From: JABDII01 sp041576235
GTDB lineage: Bacteria; Gemmatimonadota; Gemmatimonadetes; Gemmatimonadales; GWC2-71-9
Length of the DNA stretch: 8,412 bases
NCBI GenBank assembly: GCA_041576235.1
Contig: JBFGLJ010000129.1
Span: 1 to 8,412, forward strand
Direction of reading: 5' to 3'
Of the stretch, positions 1-7,785 are shown piece after piece. The first letter of the stretch is position 1; every line of letters begins with the position of its first letter. The notes under the pieces were generated by a model. That model ran no database searches and was not told where the DNA came from. It saw nothing but the letters and a program-made list of their open reading frames with translations. The translations under genes were made by a program, and so were the position numbers.

Positions 1-551
1 ATCGACGCCGCCTCGGACTGGCTGGGGAAGGTCATTTCCTGGTTGGTGGTGGTCATGGTGCTGGTCGGGGCCTTCAATGCGGTGGCCCGCTACCTGGGCC
101 GGTTTCTCGGAACCAGCCTGAGCTCCAACTTCTATCTCGAGCTTCAGTGGTACCTGTTCAGTCTCCTGTTCCTCTTGGGAGCCGGGTATACGCTCAGGCG
201 GAACGGCCATGTCCGGGTCGACGTCCTCTCCAATCGCCTCTCCGCGAGGGGCAGGGCCTGGGTCAACATCCTGGGCACGGTCCTCTTTCTGATCCCGTTT
301 TCCCTCTTCGTCTTGTGGGTCTCATGGCCATCGGTCAGGAACGCCTGGTCGATTCGCGAGGTCTCGCCTGACCCCGGTGGCCTCCCCCGTTACCCCTTGA
401 AGGCTGTGATCCTCGCGTGCTTCGCCCTGTTGGTGTTGCAGGGCGTCTCCGAACTGGTCAAAGAGATCGCCCGGCTCAAGGGCGCCGCGGCCGACCCAGC
501 GGGGGCCTCCCAACCCCCGCGGCCCCCCCCGCCCCCACCCGAGGGGATGGT

Positions 552-555
<4 letters not shown>
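1..555 (+). CDS. dctQ: TRAP transporter small permease subunit DctQ, 5' partial
   Basis: Small integral membrane subunit of a tripartite ATP-independent periplasmic (TRAP) transporter, which sits with DctM in the inner membrane and takes part in Na+-driven uptake of an organic acid handed over by a periplasmic receptor. The frame is open from base 1, so the true start lies upstream; probably only a few residues are missing, since the first visible residues (IDAASDWLGK) lead straight into helix 1. Four hydrophobic segments are visible: around WLVVVMVLVGAF, WYLFSLLFLLGAGYTL, WVNILGTVLFLIPF and LKAVILACFALLVL. The motif RRNGHVRVDVL after helix 2 is typical of DctQ. The C-terminus ends in an unusual proline-rich tail (PPRPPPPPPEGMV) encoded by C-rich DNA including a run of eight C at 523-530. 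The stop overlaps the start of dctM, indicating translational coupling. Family is clear; the exact substrate cannot be read from this subunit. Confidence 0.9.
541..546 (+). promoter_or_regulatory. Shine-Dalgarno of dctM, deciding the GTG start
   Basis: GAGGGG lies 5 nt before the GTG at 552. The dctM reading frame is open much further upstream, back inside dctQ, but this purine-rich site together with the 4-nt GTGA overlap with the dctQ stop makes 552 the best start. It also gives the length and N-terminus expected for DctM. Confidence 0.6.
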
Positions 556-1862
<1,307 letters not shown>

Positions 1863-1987
1863 TCCAGTCTTGAGTCAGGAGTCGTGAGTCATCATTCGTC
1901 AGTCGTCAGTCGTCAGTCCAGCAGGGTGGGCTTGCCGCCTGGCCCTTAAGGCCTGAAGACTCATGACTGGAGACTGAAGACTCGAGA
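1863..1987. repeat. GAGTC/GACTC and CGTCAGT repeat cluster between convergent genes
   Basis: This convergent gap is built of short related words. Three perfect head-to-tail copies of CGTCAGT lie at 1897-1917. Three GAGTC words stand to the left (1872, 1879, 1886) and two GACTC words to the right (1958, 1979), so the two sides are inverted relative to each other: the 21-base arm 1872-1892 matches the reverse complement of 1956-1976 at 15 of 21 positions by eye. An 8-bp palindrome CCTTAAGG sits between the arms at 1944-1951. All five GAGTC/GACTC words are GANTC sites. No open reading frame here looks real. It may act as a two-way transcription end or be an intergenic repeat family; its function is unknown. 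Confidence 0.6.
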
Positions 1988-2007
1988 CACCCGTCTCACG
2001 TCTCCCC

Positions 2008-3150
2008 TCAGCCCACCCCCCGAAAGGCGAACGCCGCGTAGGCCTGTTCGCAGGTCCCGAACCATTGGTTCGACGCCGTCCGGAACGCCTTCCAGTGATC
2101 GAGGATCTTGCGATAGGTCGCGTCGGCGGCGGCGTTTTCTTCCATGATCTCGAACGCGATCCGCTGGGCGGCCTCCATGATGTCGTTGGGGAAGGGCCGG
2201 AGTTGGACCCCCTCGGCGACCAGGCGCTCCACCGCCTTCGGATTCTCGGCGTCGTACTTGGTTTGGGTGTACTGCGCGGCGACCGTGGCGGACACCCTGA
2301 AGGCATGTTGATAGGCCGGGGGGAGGGCATTCCATGCGTCCCGGTTGATCTGAAACGACATGGACGGACCCGGCTCCCACCAGCCGGGGTAGTAGTAATA
2401 CCTGGCCGCCTTGTGGAAGCCGAGCTTCTCGTCGTCGTAGGGACCCACCCATTCGGTGGCATCGATGGCGCCGCGTTCGAGGGCGGGGTAGATGTCCCCG
2501 CCGGCCAGCACCTGGACCGTGACGCCGAGCCTGTCCATCACCGCGCCGCCTAGGCCGGGGATCCGCATCTTGAGGCCGCGGAGGTCGCCGACCGAGCCGA
2601 TGGGGCGCTTGAACCACCCGCCCATCTGGGTACCGGTGTTGCCGGCCGGGAATTGGATGATGTTGAAGTCGGCGTACACGGCCTGTAACAGCTCGAGCCC
2701 GCCACCTTGCTCCAGCCAGGCCGTCTGCTGGCGCGAGGTGAATCCGAAGGGCACGCCCACGTCGAACGCCAGCACCGGGCGCTTGCCCACGTAGTAGTAG
2801 CTCGCGGTGTGGGACACCTGAACGGTGCCCTGTTGCACGGCGTCCATCACCTGGAGCGCCGGGACGATCTCGCCTGCGGGGTGGACCCGAATGCGAAACC
2901 GGCCGCCGGTCAGGCCGTCCAGGGTCTGGGCCAGGACCTCCGACGTTCCGAAGATGGCGTCGAGTCCGCGTGGGAAGCTCGACGCCAGTCGCCAATTGAC
3001 CCGGGGCGCATCCGCGGCCGTCCCCGGCCGTTCGTCGGTCGGAGCGCACCCCGAGAAGCCTGCGGCGGCGCCGACACCGACGGCCGAGGCGCCGAGGAAG
3101 CGGCGGCGGCTGAAGGAGGGGGACGGCGGGTCGTCGCGGCGGATGCCCAT
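2008..3150 (-). CDS. dctP: TRAP transporter solute receptor, TakP-like (2-oxoacid binding), Tat lipoprotein
   Basis: Periplasmic solute receptor of a TRAP transporter, 380 residues. Residues 14-20 (SRRRFLG) are a twin-arginine signal, followed by an alanine/glycine-rich hydrophobic stretch and GFSGC, an approximate lipobox with Cys35, so a Tat-exported lipoprotein is likely. The mature part strongly resembles the TakP/mannitol-chloroaromatic receptor group as I recall it: WRLASSFP (53-60), GNTGTQMGGWF (170-180), GLKMRI (192-197), GGDIYPALE (217-225), DATEWVGPYDDEKLGF (230-245) and YYYYPGWWE (251-259). TakP binds pyruvate and other 2-oxoacids with a cation; Gln175, Arg196, Glu233 and Trp234 sit in the motifs that supply those contacts in the family (from memory, not aligned). 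The ATG at 3150 is chosen because it precedes the Tat signal; the frame continues upstream without a signal-like sequence. The gene is convergent with dctQM rather than in line with it. Substrate assignment is inference. Confidence 0.92.
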   Translation of the reverse strand: MGIRRDDPPSPSFSRRRFLGASAVGVGAAAGFSGCAPTDERPGTAADAPRVNWRLASSFPRGLDAIFGTSEVLAQTLDGLTGGRFRIRVHPAGEIVPALQVMDAVQQGTVQVSHTASYYYVGKRPVLAFDVGVPFGFTSRQQTAWLEQGGGLELLQAVYADFNIIQFPAGNTGTQMGGWFKRPIGSVGDLRGLKMRIPGLGGAVMDRLGVTVQVLAGGDIYPALERGAIDATEWVGPYDDEKLGFHKAARYYYYPGWWEPGPSMSFQINRDAWNALPPAYQHAFRVSATVAAQYTQTKYDAENPKAVERLVAEGVQLRPFPNDIMEAAQRIAFEIMEENAAADATYRKILDHWKAFRTASNQWFGTCEQAYAAFAFRGVG

Positions 3151-3158
3151 GACGCTCG

Positions 3159-3188
3159 AATATAGGACCCCGAGGGGACCGCCTCCAA
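3159..3188 (-). promoter_or_regulatory. Possible promoter of the TRAP receptor gene
   Basis: Read on the minus strand, TATATT (3164-3159) is a good -10 element, with the weak -35 candidate TTGGAG (3188-3183) 18 nt upstream. The -10 lies only 8 nt before the ATG at 3150, so transcription would begin at or next to the start codon, giving a leaderless or nearly leaderless message. No good Shine-Dalgarno is visible before this ATG, which fits. Prediction by eye only. Confidence 0.3.
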
Positions 3189-3221
3189 TTGCTGCTTGCG
3201 GGTCGACGGGTGACGCTGCAT

Positions 3222-3253
3222 GTTCTCCGCGGCCTTTTTCTCCAGCGGAGGAC
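3222..3253 (+). promoter_or_regulatory. Hairpin covering the Shine-Dalgarno of the small exported protein gene
   Basis: The ribosome binding site GGAGGA (3247-3252) stands 4 nt before the ATG at 3257. Bases 3222-3230 (GTTCTCCGC) can pair with 3245-3253 (GCGGAGGAC) over 9 bp, including one G-U pair, with a 14-nt loop that contains five T. A shorter alternative, TTCTCC (3238-3243) with GGAGGA, uses the same binding site. Either fold would hide the site, so translation may be controlled by melting or by a factor. The pairing is seen in the sequence; regulation is inferred. Confidence 0.35.
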
Positions 3254-3256
3254 TCT

Positions 3257-3676
3257 ATGAAGCGGCTTCTCGCGCTCGTCCTGGCATACGGCTTCGCGGT
3301 CCCGGCGGTCGTGGCTGCCCAGGACGGGCCCGGCACCATCGTCATCTCCTACAACAAGTGCGACTTGTCCGAAGTGGGCTACATCACCCAGCTGACGGAT
3401 TCCGCCGTGGTCCCGATCGTCCAGGGAATGGTCAACGAAGGGAAGATCTTCAACTACGGGCTCATGACCCACAGGTGGGGCGACGAGTGGAACGTGGTGT
3501 ACTACTACGTCGTCGCCAATCGCGATGCCTTCTTCGCCTTTTGGGACGACTTCGTCGCCCGGGTGCAGCAGGCCCATCCTACCCTGTTCAGTGAGTTCCA
3601 GAAGCGGTGCAGCGAGCACAAGGACAGTATCTACGGCCACGCGGCGTTCACGTCGCCGCCCGCGGAGCCCATGTAG
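3257..3676 (+). CDS. Small exported protein of unknown function
   Basis: A 139-residue protein I do not recognise. Residues 1-21 form a clear Sec signal peptide (MKRLL, then a hydrophobic core ending AVVAA) with cleavage expected just before Gln22, so the mature protein of about 118 residues is periplasmic or secreted. The mature part has alternating strand-like (GTIVISY, WNVVYYYVVA) and helix-like (DAFFAFWDDFVARVQQ, TLFSEFQKRC) segments, a pattern reminiscent of dimeric alpha-beta barrel (NIPSNAP/EthD-type) domains; that fold is a guess. It has only two cysteines, Cys35 and Cys118, which could form a disulfide outside the cytoplasm. The start is fixed by GGAGGA at 3247 and the signal peptide. 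It is divergent from the TRAP receptor gene, separated by 106 nt, and is closed by a strong terminator, so it forms its own transcription unit. Confidence 0.85.
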   Translation: MKRLLALVLAYGFAVPAVVAAQDGPGTIVISYNKCDLSEVGYITQLTDSAVVPIVQGMVNEGKIFNYGLMTHRWGDEWNVVYYYVVANRDAFFAFWDDFVARVQQAHPTLFSEFQKRCSEHKDSIYGHAAFTSPPAEPM

Positions 3677-3699
3677 GCCAGCCGATCCCAAAGGGACAG

Positions 3700-3735
3700 C
3701 GGCCGCGTCGCCCGAACGGGCGGGGCGGCCGTTTT
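3700..3735 (+). terminator. Intrinsic terminator after the small exported protein gene
   Basis: Bases 3700-3713 and 3718-3731 form a GC-rich stem of 14 bp around the loop GAAC, with one mismatch and one G-U pair, followed directly by TTTT at 3732-3735. It stands 23 nt past the stop codon at 3674-3676 and separates this gene from the korAB operon. Confidence 0.8.
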
Positions 3736-3761
3736 GATGCGGGAATCCCTAGCGATAGATT
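3734..3761 (+). promoter_or_regulatory. Possible sigma-70 promoter of korAB
   Basis: TTGATG (3734-3739) and TAGATT (3756-3761), 16 nt apart, each match four of six bases of the -35 and -10 consensus. The start of transcription would fall near 3768, leaving a leader of about 24 nt with AGGA at 3781-3784, 7 nt before the korA ATG. The -35 element overlaps the T tail of the preceding terminator. Prediction by eye. Confidence 0.35.
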
Positions 3762-3791
3762 TGGATATCGACACGACGTCAGGACGAACCC

Positions 3792-5684
3792 ATGACCGCA
3801 CCACCGAACACTCCCGTCCCCACCTCCGCCGCGGCCCCCGACCGGGTGCTGAGCGAGGAGGTGGTCATCCGGTTTGCCGGGGACTCGGGCGACGGGATGC
3901 AGCTGACCGGAACCCAGTTCACCCTGGAGACCGCGCTGGTCGGAAACGACCTGATCACCTTCCCCGACTATCCGGCCGAGATCCGGGCGCCGGCGGGGAC
4001 CACCTTCGGGGTCTCCGCGTTCCAGATCCACTTCGGCGCCACCGATATCAAGACGGCCGGTGACGAACTGAATGTGCTCATCGCCATGAACCCGGCGGCC
4101 CTCAAGGTCAACATCAAGGACCTCGGCACGGGAGGGCTGGTGGTGGTGGACACGGCGGCGTTCACCGATCGCAACCTGGCCAAGGCCGGATTCGACGGCA
4201 ACCCGCTCGACGATGATACCCTGGCGCCCTACCAGGTGCTCAAGCTCGACATCGCACGGCTGACGCTGGAAGCGGTCAAGGAATTCGGGCTCTCCCAGAA
4301 GGAAGCCCTTCGCTCGCGAAACATGTGGACCCTGGGATTGATGCTCTGGATCTACGGTCGCGACCGGAAGGCCACGACGGCATGGCTCGAGAAGAAGTTC
4401 GCCAACCGGCCCGAGATCGCGAAGGCCAATATCGCCGCGCTCAACGCCGGGCACGCCTTCGGCGAGACGGCGGAAATGCCGGCATTCGTCCAGAGCCGGG
4501 TCGTCGACCCCGCCGAGTTGGCCCCCGGCGTCTACCGCACCGTGACGGGCACTGATGCCCTGGCGCTCGGCCTGGTGGCCGGCGCCCAATCGGCCGGGCT
4601 CGCCATCATGTTGGGCTCCTATCCCATCACCCCGGCGTCTCCCTTGCTCCATTCGCTGGCCAAGCTCAAGGAGCTGGGCGTCATCACCTTTCAAGCGGAA
4701 GACGAGATCGCCGCCATCTGTTCGGCGATCGGCGCCTCGTACGCCGGCGCCCTGGGGGTGACCTCGAGTTCGGGTCCGGGCATCGCCCTCAAGGGCGAGG
4801 CACTGGGTCTTGCGGTGAGCGTCGAGCTGCCGTTGATCGTGGTGAACTCCCAACGGGCTGGTCCCTCGACCGGGATGCCCACCAAGACCGAACAGTCGGA
4901 TCTGTTGCAGGCCATGTACGGCCGCAACGGCGACGCGCCGGTCCCCGTCATCGCGGCGTCGACCCCGACCGACTGCTTCGACGTCGCGATCGAGGCCGTG
5001 CGGCTGGCGACCAAGTACATGACCCCGGTGATGCTCTTGACCGACGGCTATCTGGCCAACGCCGCGGAGCCGTGGCGGGTGCCCAACGTGGTGGATTTGC
5101 CGCGGTTTCCGGTTCGCTTCCGCACCGACCCCGAAGGCTTTCATCCCTTCGTCCGGCACGAGGAGACTTTGGCCCGGTGGTGGGCCATCCCCGGGACACC
5201 CGGCCTGGAGCACCGAGTCGGCGGGCTCGAAAAGGCGTACGACAGCGGGCACATCTCGTACGATCCCGCCAACCATCAACGCATGACCGACGTCAGGACC
5301 AAGCGGATTGCCAACATCGCGCGTGACATCCCGGCCCAGCGGGTGGAGCAGGGACCGGAGCGCGGGCACCTCGCGCTGGTCGGGTGGGGGTCGACCTTTG
5401 GCCCGGTCTATCAAGCTGTGAACCAGGCGCGCCGGGAGGGGATCGATGTCTCCCAGATACACGTGCGCTATCTCCACCCCTTCCCCGAGAACCTGGGGGC
5501 GCTCCTCGGCCAGTTCGACCGGGTCCTGGTCCCCGAGATGAACGCCGGCCAGCTCGTCCAGGTGCTCCGGAGCACCTTCCTTGTGCCCGCCGAGGGCCTC
5601 AACAAGGTGGAGGGCAAACCGTTCAAGATCCGTGAGCTCCTCGAAGCGATCCGCGCGCGGGCGTCCGAAGGGGGGTCCCCATGA
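3792..5684 (+). CDS. korA: 2-oxoacid:ferredoxin oxidoreductase, fused gamma-alpha subunit (KorA type)
   Basis: Larger subunit of a two-subunit 2-oxoacid:acceptor oxidoreductase, which oxidatively decarboxylates a 2-oxoacid (most likely 2-oxoglutarate) with CoA to an acyl-CoA and passes electrons to ferredoxin. It is 630 residues, normal for the fused form. Residues about 22-215 are the gamma domain, beginning VVIRFAGDSGDG (24-35), a variant of the usual glycine-rich motif. The alpha domain starts near 252 with SYPITPAS (276-283), FQAEDE (300-305), TSSSGPG (324-330) and the KorA signature QRAGPSTGMPTKTEQSDL (354-371). A linker carries PGTPGLEHRVGGLEK (467-481), and the transketolase-C-like domain runs from about 525 with VGWGSTFGPV and EMNAGQLVQVLR (582-593). 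The ATG at 3792 has AGGA 7 nt before it. The stop overlaps the korB start (ATGA), so the subunits are coupled. Pyruvate or a branched-chain oxoacid as substrate cannot be excluded from sequence alone. Confidence 0.95.
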   Translation: MTAPPNTPVPTSAAAPDRVLSEEVVIRFAGDSGDGMQLTGTQFTLETALVGNDLITFPDYPAEIRAPAGTTFGVSAFQIHFGATDIKTAGDELNVLIAMNPAALKVNIKDLGTGGLVVVDTAAFTDRNLAKAGFDGNPLDDDTLAPYQVLKLDIARLTLEAVKEFGLSQKEALRSRNMWTLGLMLWIYGRDRKATTAWLEKKFANRPEIAKANIAALNAGHAFGETAEMPAFVQSRVVDPAELAPGVYRTVTGTDALALGLVAGAQSAGLAIMLGSYPITPASPLLHSLAKLKELGVITFQAEDEIAAICSAIGASYAGALGVTSSSGPGIALKGEALGLAVSVELPLIVVNSQRAGPSTGMPTKTEQSDLLQAMYGRNGDAPVPVIAASTPTDCFDVAIEAVRLATKYMTPVMLLTDGYLANAAEPWRVPNVVDLPRFPVRFRTDPEGFHPFVRHEETLARWWAIPGTPGLEHRVGGLEKAYDSGHISYDPANHQRMTDVRTKRIANIARDIPAQRVEQGPERGHLALVGWGSTFGPVYQAVNQARREGIDVSQIHVRYLHPFPENLGALLGQFDRVLVPEMNAGQLVQVLRSTFLVPAEGLNKVEGKPFKIRELLEAIRARASEGGSP

Positions 5685-6706
5685 CCACGACCACGCCGCC
5701 GGTTCCGCTCACGCCGAAGGACTTCGCTACCGACCAGGAGGTCCGCTGGTGTCCTGGGTGCGGCGACTACGCCATCCTCAAGGCCATCCAGAAGACGTTG
5801 GCGGAGATCGGGGCTTCGCGCGAGAACACCGTCTTCGTGTCGGGCATCGGCTGCGCCGCCCGGTTTCCGTACTACGCCGATACGTTCGGGTTCCATACCA
5901 TTCACGGCCGGGCACCCGCCATCGCGACCGGCGTCAAACTGGCCAATCCCGATCTCGACGTCTGGGTCATGACGGGGGACGGTGACGGGTTGAGCATTGG
6001 TGGCAACCACATGCTCCACGTGCTGCGGCGCAACGTGAACGTCCAGATCGTGCTGTTCAACAATGAGATCTATGGCCTCACCAAGGGGCAGTACTCGCCG
6101 ACGTCGCCGCGGGGCCAGCGGTCGCCGTCGACGCCGCAGGGCTCGGTGGATAATCCGGTCTCGCCGGCGGCATTCGCGCTGGGGGCCGGCGGGCGGTTCG
6201 TGGCTCGGGCGGTCGATACGCAGCAGAAGGAGCTGGTCGAGGTCCTGAAGCGCGCGCACGCGCACGACGGGGCGTCTTTCGTCGAGATCTTCCAGAATTG
6301 CATCGTGTTCAACGACGCCGCCTTCGCGGAGTTCACCGACCGAAAGATCGCGGCGGACAACCAGGTGCTTGCCGAGCACGGGAAGCCTCTCCTGTTCGGG
6401 GAGGACAAGAGGCTGGGGCTCAGGCTCGACCGCCGCAGTTTGTCGCTCGAGGTGGTGACCCTGGGAGAAGATGGGGTTGGCGAGGACGACGTGCTGGTGC
6501 ACGACGAGCGGAACCGTGTCCTGGCCTCGCTGCTTGCCCAACTCGAGCCGCCTGCGTTCCCAATGGCGATTGGGGTGCTCTATTGCGACCCGGCTGAGCC
6601 TTATGAGCGAGCCGTGCACAACCAGCTCAGCGCGGTCAAGGCCAAGCGGCAAAACGGCGATCTGGCGGCCCTGCTCAAGGGCGGCCGGACCTGGATCGTG
6701 AAGTAG
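5681..6706 (+). CDS. korB: 2-oxoacid:ferredoxin oxidoreductase, beta subunit (KorB type)
   Basis: Thiamine-diphosphate-binding beta subunit that pairs with the preceding gamma-alpha protein; 341 residues. The TPP/Mg motif is GDGDGLSIGGNH (99-110) continuing to FNNEIYGLTKGQYSPTS (126-142), the form typical of 2-oxoglutarate-type KorB proteins. WCPGCG (23-28) provides Cys24 and Cys27, and Cys58 (GIGCAAR) and Cys207 (FQNCIVFND) complete four cysteines with the spacing expected for the single [4Fe-4S] cluster of two-subunit enzymes. The C-terminal third (RKIAADNQVL, KPLLFG, LEVVTLGEDGVGEDDVLVHD) is the usual KorB tail. The ATG overlaps the korA stop and is preceded by a G-rich ribosome site (GAAGGGGGG, 5667-5675). 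No ferredoxin or delta subunit is encoded next to it, so the electron acceptor must be encoded elsewhere. It is closed by a hairpin terminator. Confidence 0.95.
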   Translation: MTTTTPPVPLTPKDFATDQEVRWCPGCGDYAILKAIQKTLAEIGASRENTVFVSGIGCAARFPYYADTFGFHTIHGRAPAIATGVKLANPDLDVWVMTGDGDGLSIGGNHMLHVLRRNVNVQIVLFNNEIYGLTKGQYSPTSPRGQRSPSTPQGSVDNPVSPAAFALGAGGRFVARAVDTQQKELVEVLKRAHAHDGASFVEIFQNCIVFNDAAFAEFTDRKIAADNQVLAEHGKPLLFGEDKRLGLRLDRRSLSLEVVTLGEDGVGEDDVLVHDERNRVLASLLAQLEPPAFPMAIGVLYCDPAEPYERAVHNQLSAVKAKRQNGDLAALLKGGRTWIVK

Positions 6707-6730
6707 TCCGCTGCCACACGCCCCGTCTCC

Positions 6731-6773
6731 AAAGGGGCCCCGGGTCGTCCTCGACGGCCCGGGGCCTCGCTTT
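6731..6773 (+). terminator. Hairpin terminator after korB
   Basis: Bases 6736-6749 and 6753-6766 form a 14-bp stem with one T-G pair around the 3-nt loop CTC; the outer nine pairs are all G-C. The T run is short (TTT at 6771-6773) and separated from the stem by TCGC, so the tail is weaker than that of the terminator at 3700. The stem begins 29 nt after the korB stop. Confidence 0.7.
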
Positions 6774-6800
6774 GATCGCCGCCGGTCAGGCTGCTAGGTT
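6772..6800 (+). promoter_or_regulatory. Possible promoter of the M28 peptidase gene
   Basis: TTGATC (6772-6777, four of six -35 bases) and TAGGTT (6795-6800, weak -10 with T1, A2 and T6 present) lie 17 nt apart. Transcription would begin near 6807, at the GTG at 6808, suggesting a leaderless message. The -35 box overlaps the T tail of the korB terminator. Weak evidence by eye. Confidence 0.25.
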
Positions 6801-6807
6801 ACTCCAC

Positions 6808-7785
6808 GTGTGGTGGATCGCGGCCGCTCTTCTGCTAACACTCGTCATCGGGGCATGGTACGTCACCGCCATGCCGGGGCGCTCCCATCGGGGGTCTCTC
6901 CCCACCCTGGGCCCTGACGCGGCGCTCATCCGCGATCGGCTCGCCGGCCATGTCCGCGTGTTGGCCGGCGAGATCGGCGAGCGGAACATTTGGCACCTGA
7001 GCCGACTCGCCATGGCCGGAAGGCACATCCACGAGACCATGAAGGGCATGGGGTTGACGCCCACGCGCCAACGCTTCGAGGCGATGGGCGTTCCCGTCGA
7101 GAATCTCGAGGCCGAGCTCGGGGGGAACGCGCGGGCCGACGAGATCATCGTTGTCGGGGCACACTACGATTCCGTCCAGGGGTGTCCCGGAGCGAATGAC
7201 AACGGGTCCGGGGTCGCGGCGCTGCTGGAGCTGGCTCGCCTGCTTGGCGAGGATACGCTAGCGCGGACGGTGCGGTTCGTGGCCTTCGTGAATGAGGAAC
7301 CCCCCTTCAGTTTCACCGAGGAAATGGGCAGCGTCCGATATGCCAAGCGGTGCCAGGCGCGAGCCGAGAATGTGGTGGCCATGCTTTCGCTCGAGACCAT
7401 GGGCTACTACTCGAGTGAGAAGAACAGTCAACGATATCCATTTCCATTCAGCTTCTTCTACCCCAGCACCGGCGATTTCCTGGCGGTGGTCGGCAACATG
7501 CGCTCCCGGCGGCTCGTGCGGCGGGTCGTGGGCGCCTTCCGCCAGCACGCGGCGTTTCCATGTGAGGGCACGGCGGCGCCCGGCTACCTGCCCGGGATCT
7601 TCTGGTCGGATCAATGGGCCTTCTGGCGTCGGGGCTACCCGGCGGTGATGATCACCGATACCGCTCCCTTCCGATATCCCCACTACCACACGCCGGAGGA
7701 CTCCAAGGAAAAGGTGGACTACGAGCGGTTGGCCCGGGTCGTACAAGGGCTGAGCCGGGTAGTCCGAGACCTGGCGAGTGGCTGA
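6808..7785 (+). CDS. Membrane-anchored M28-family zinc metallopeptidase
   Basis: A peptidase of the M28 (aminopeptidase Y/S, Zn-dependent exopeptidase) family, about 325 residues from GTG 6808. One N-terminal hydrophobic segment (WWIAAALLLTLVIGAWYV) acts as an anchor, placing the catalytic domain outside the cytoplasm. Counting from 6808, the five metal ligands are likely His119 (GAHYDS), Asp131 (NDNGSG), Glu164 with catalytic Glu163 (FVNEEPP), Glu196 (SLETMG, Glu where classical members have Asp) and His294 (YPHYHTPED). FYPSTGDF and SDQWAFWRRGYPAVMITDTA are also typical of this bacterial subgroup. A TTG at 6772 would add 12 residues, but it falls inside the korB terminator tail and has no ribosome site, so 6808 is preferred; AGG at 6796 is a weak site. 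The substrate is unknown; these enzymes trim N-terminal residues from peptides. Its end overlaps the next gene by 8 nt. Confidence 0.9.
   Translation: MWWIAAALLLTLVIGAWYVTAMPGRSHRGSLPTLGPDAALIRDRLAGHVRVLAGEIGERNIWHLSRLAMAGRHIHETMKGMGLTPTRQRFEAMGVPVENLEAELGGNARADEIIVVGAHYDSVQGCPGANDNGSGVAALLELARLLGEDTLARTVRFVAFVNEEPPFSFTEEMGSVRYAKRCQARAENVVAMLSLETMGYYSSEKNSQRYPFPFSFFYPSTGDFLAVVGNMRSRRLVRRVVGAFRQHAAFPCEGTAAPGYLPGIFWSDQWAFWRRGYPAVMITDTAPFRYPHYHTPEDSKEKVDYERLARVVQGLSRVVRDLASG

Noticed and set aside
1897..1917. CGTCAGT tandem repeats as a CRISPR array
   Set aside because: The copies are 7 bases long and directly adjacent with no spacers, and no cas gene is present.
1961..3691. Minus-strand open frame of 576 codons across the receptor and small protein genes
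   Set aside because: It overlaps two genes with strong signal peptides and one with family motifs; its translation is Arg/Pro/Gly-rich and featureless.
3648..5477. Antisense open frame of 609 codons opposite korA
   Set aside because: It mirrors korA codon bias and shows no recognisable motif; korA on the + strand matches its family throughout.
5670..5680. GGGGTCCCC palindrome before korB as a hairpin
   Set aside because: The arms are separated by only one base, so no stable loop can form; the G run is better explained as the ribosome binding site.
6772..6807. TTG at 6772 as start of the M28 peptidase
   Set aside because: The codon lies in the T tail of the korB terminator without a ribosome site. 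It would add residues including one Arg before the helix, so it is not excluded, but GTG 6808 fits the signals better.
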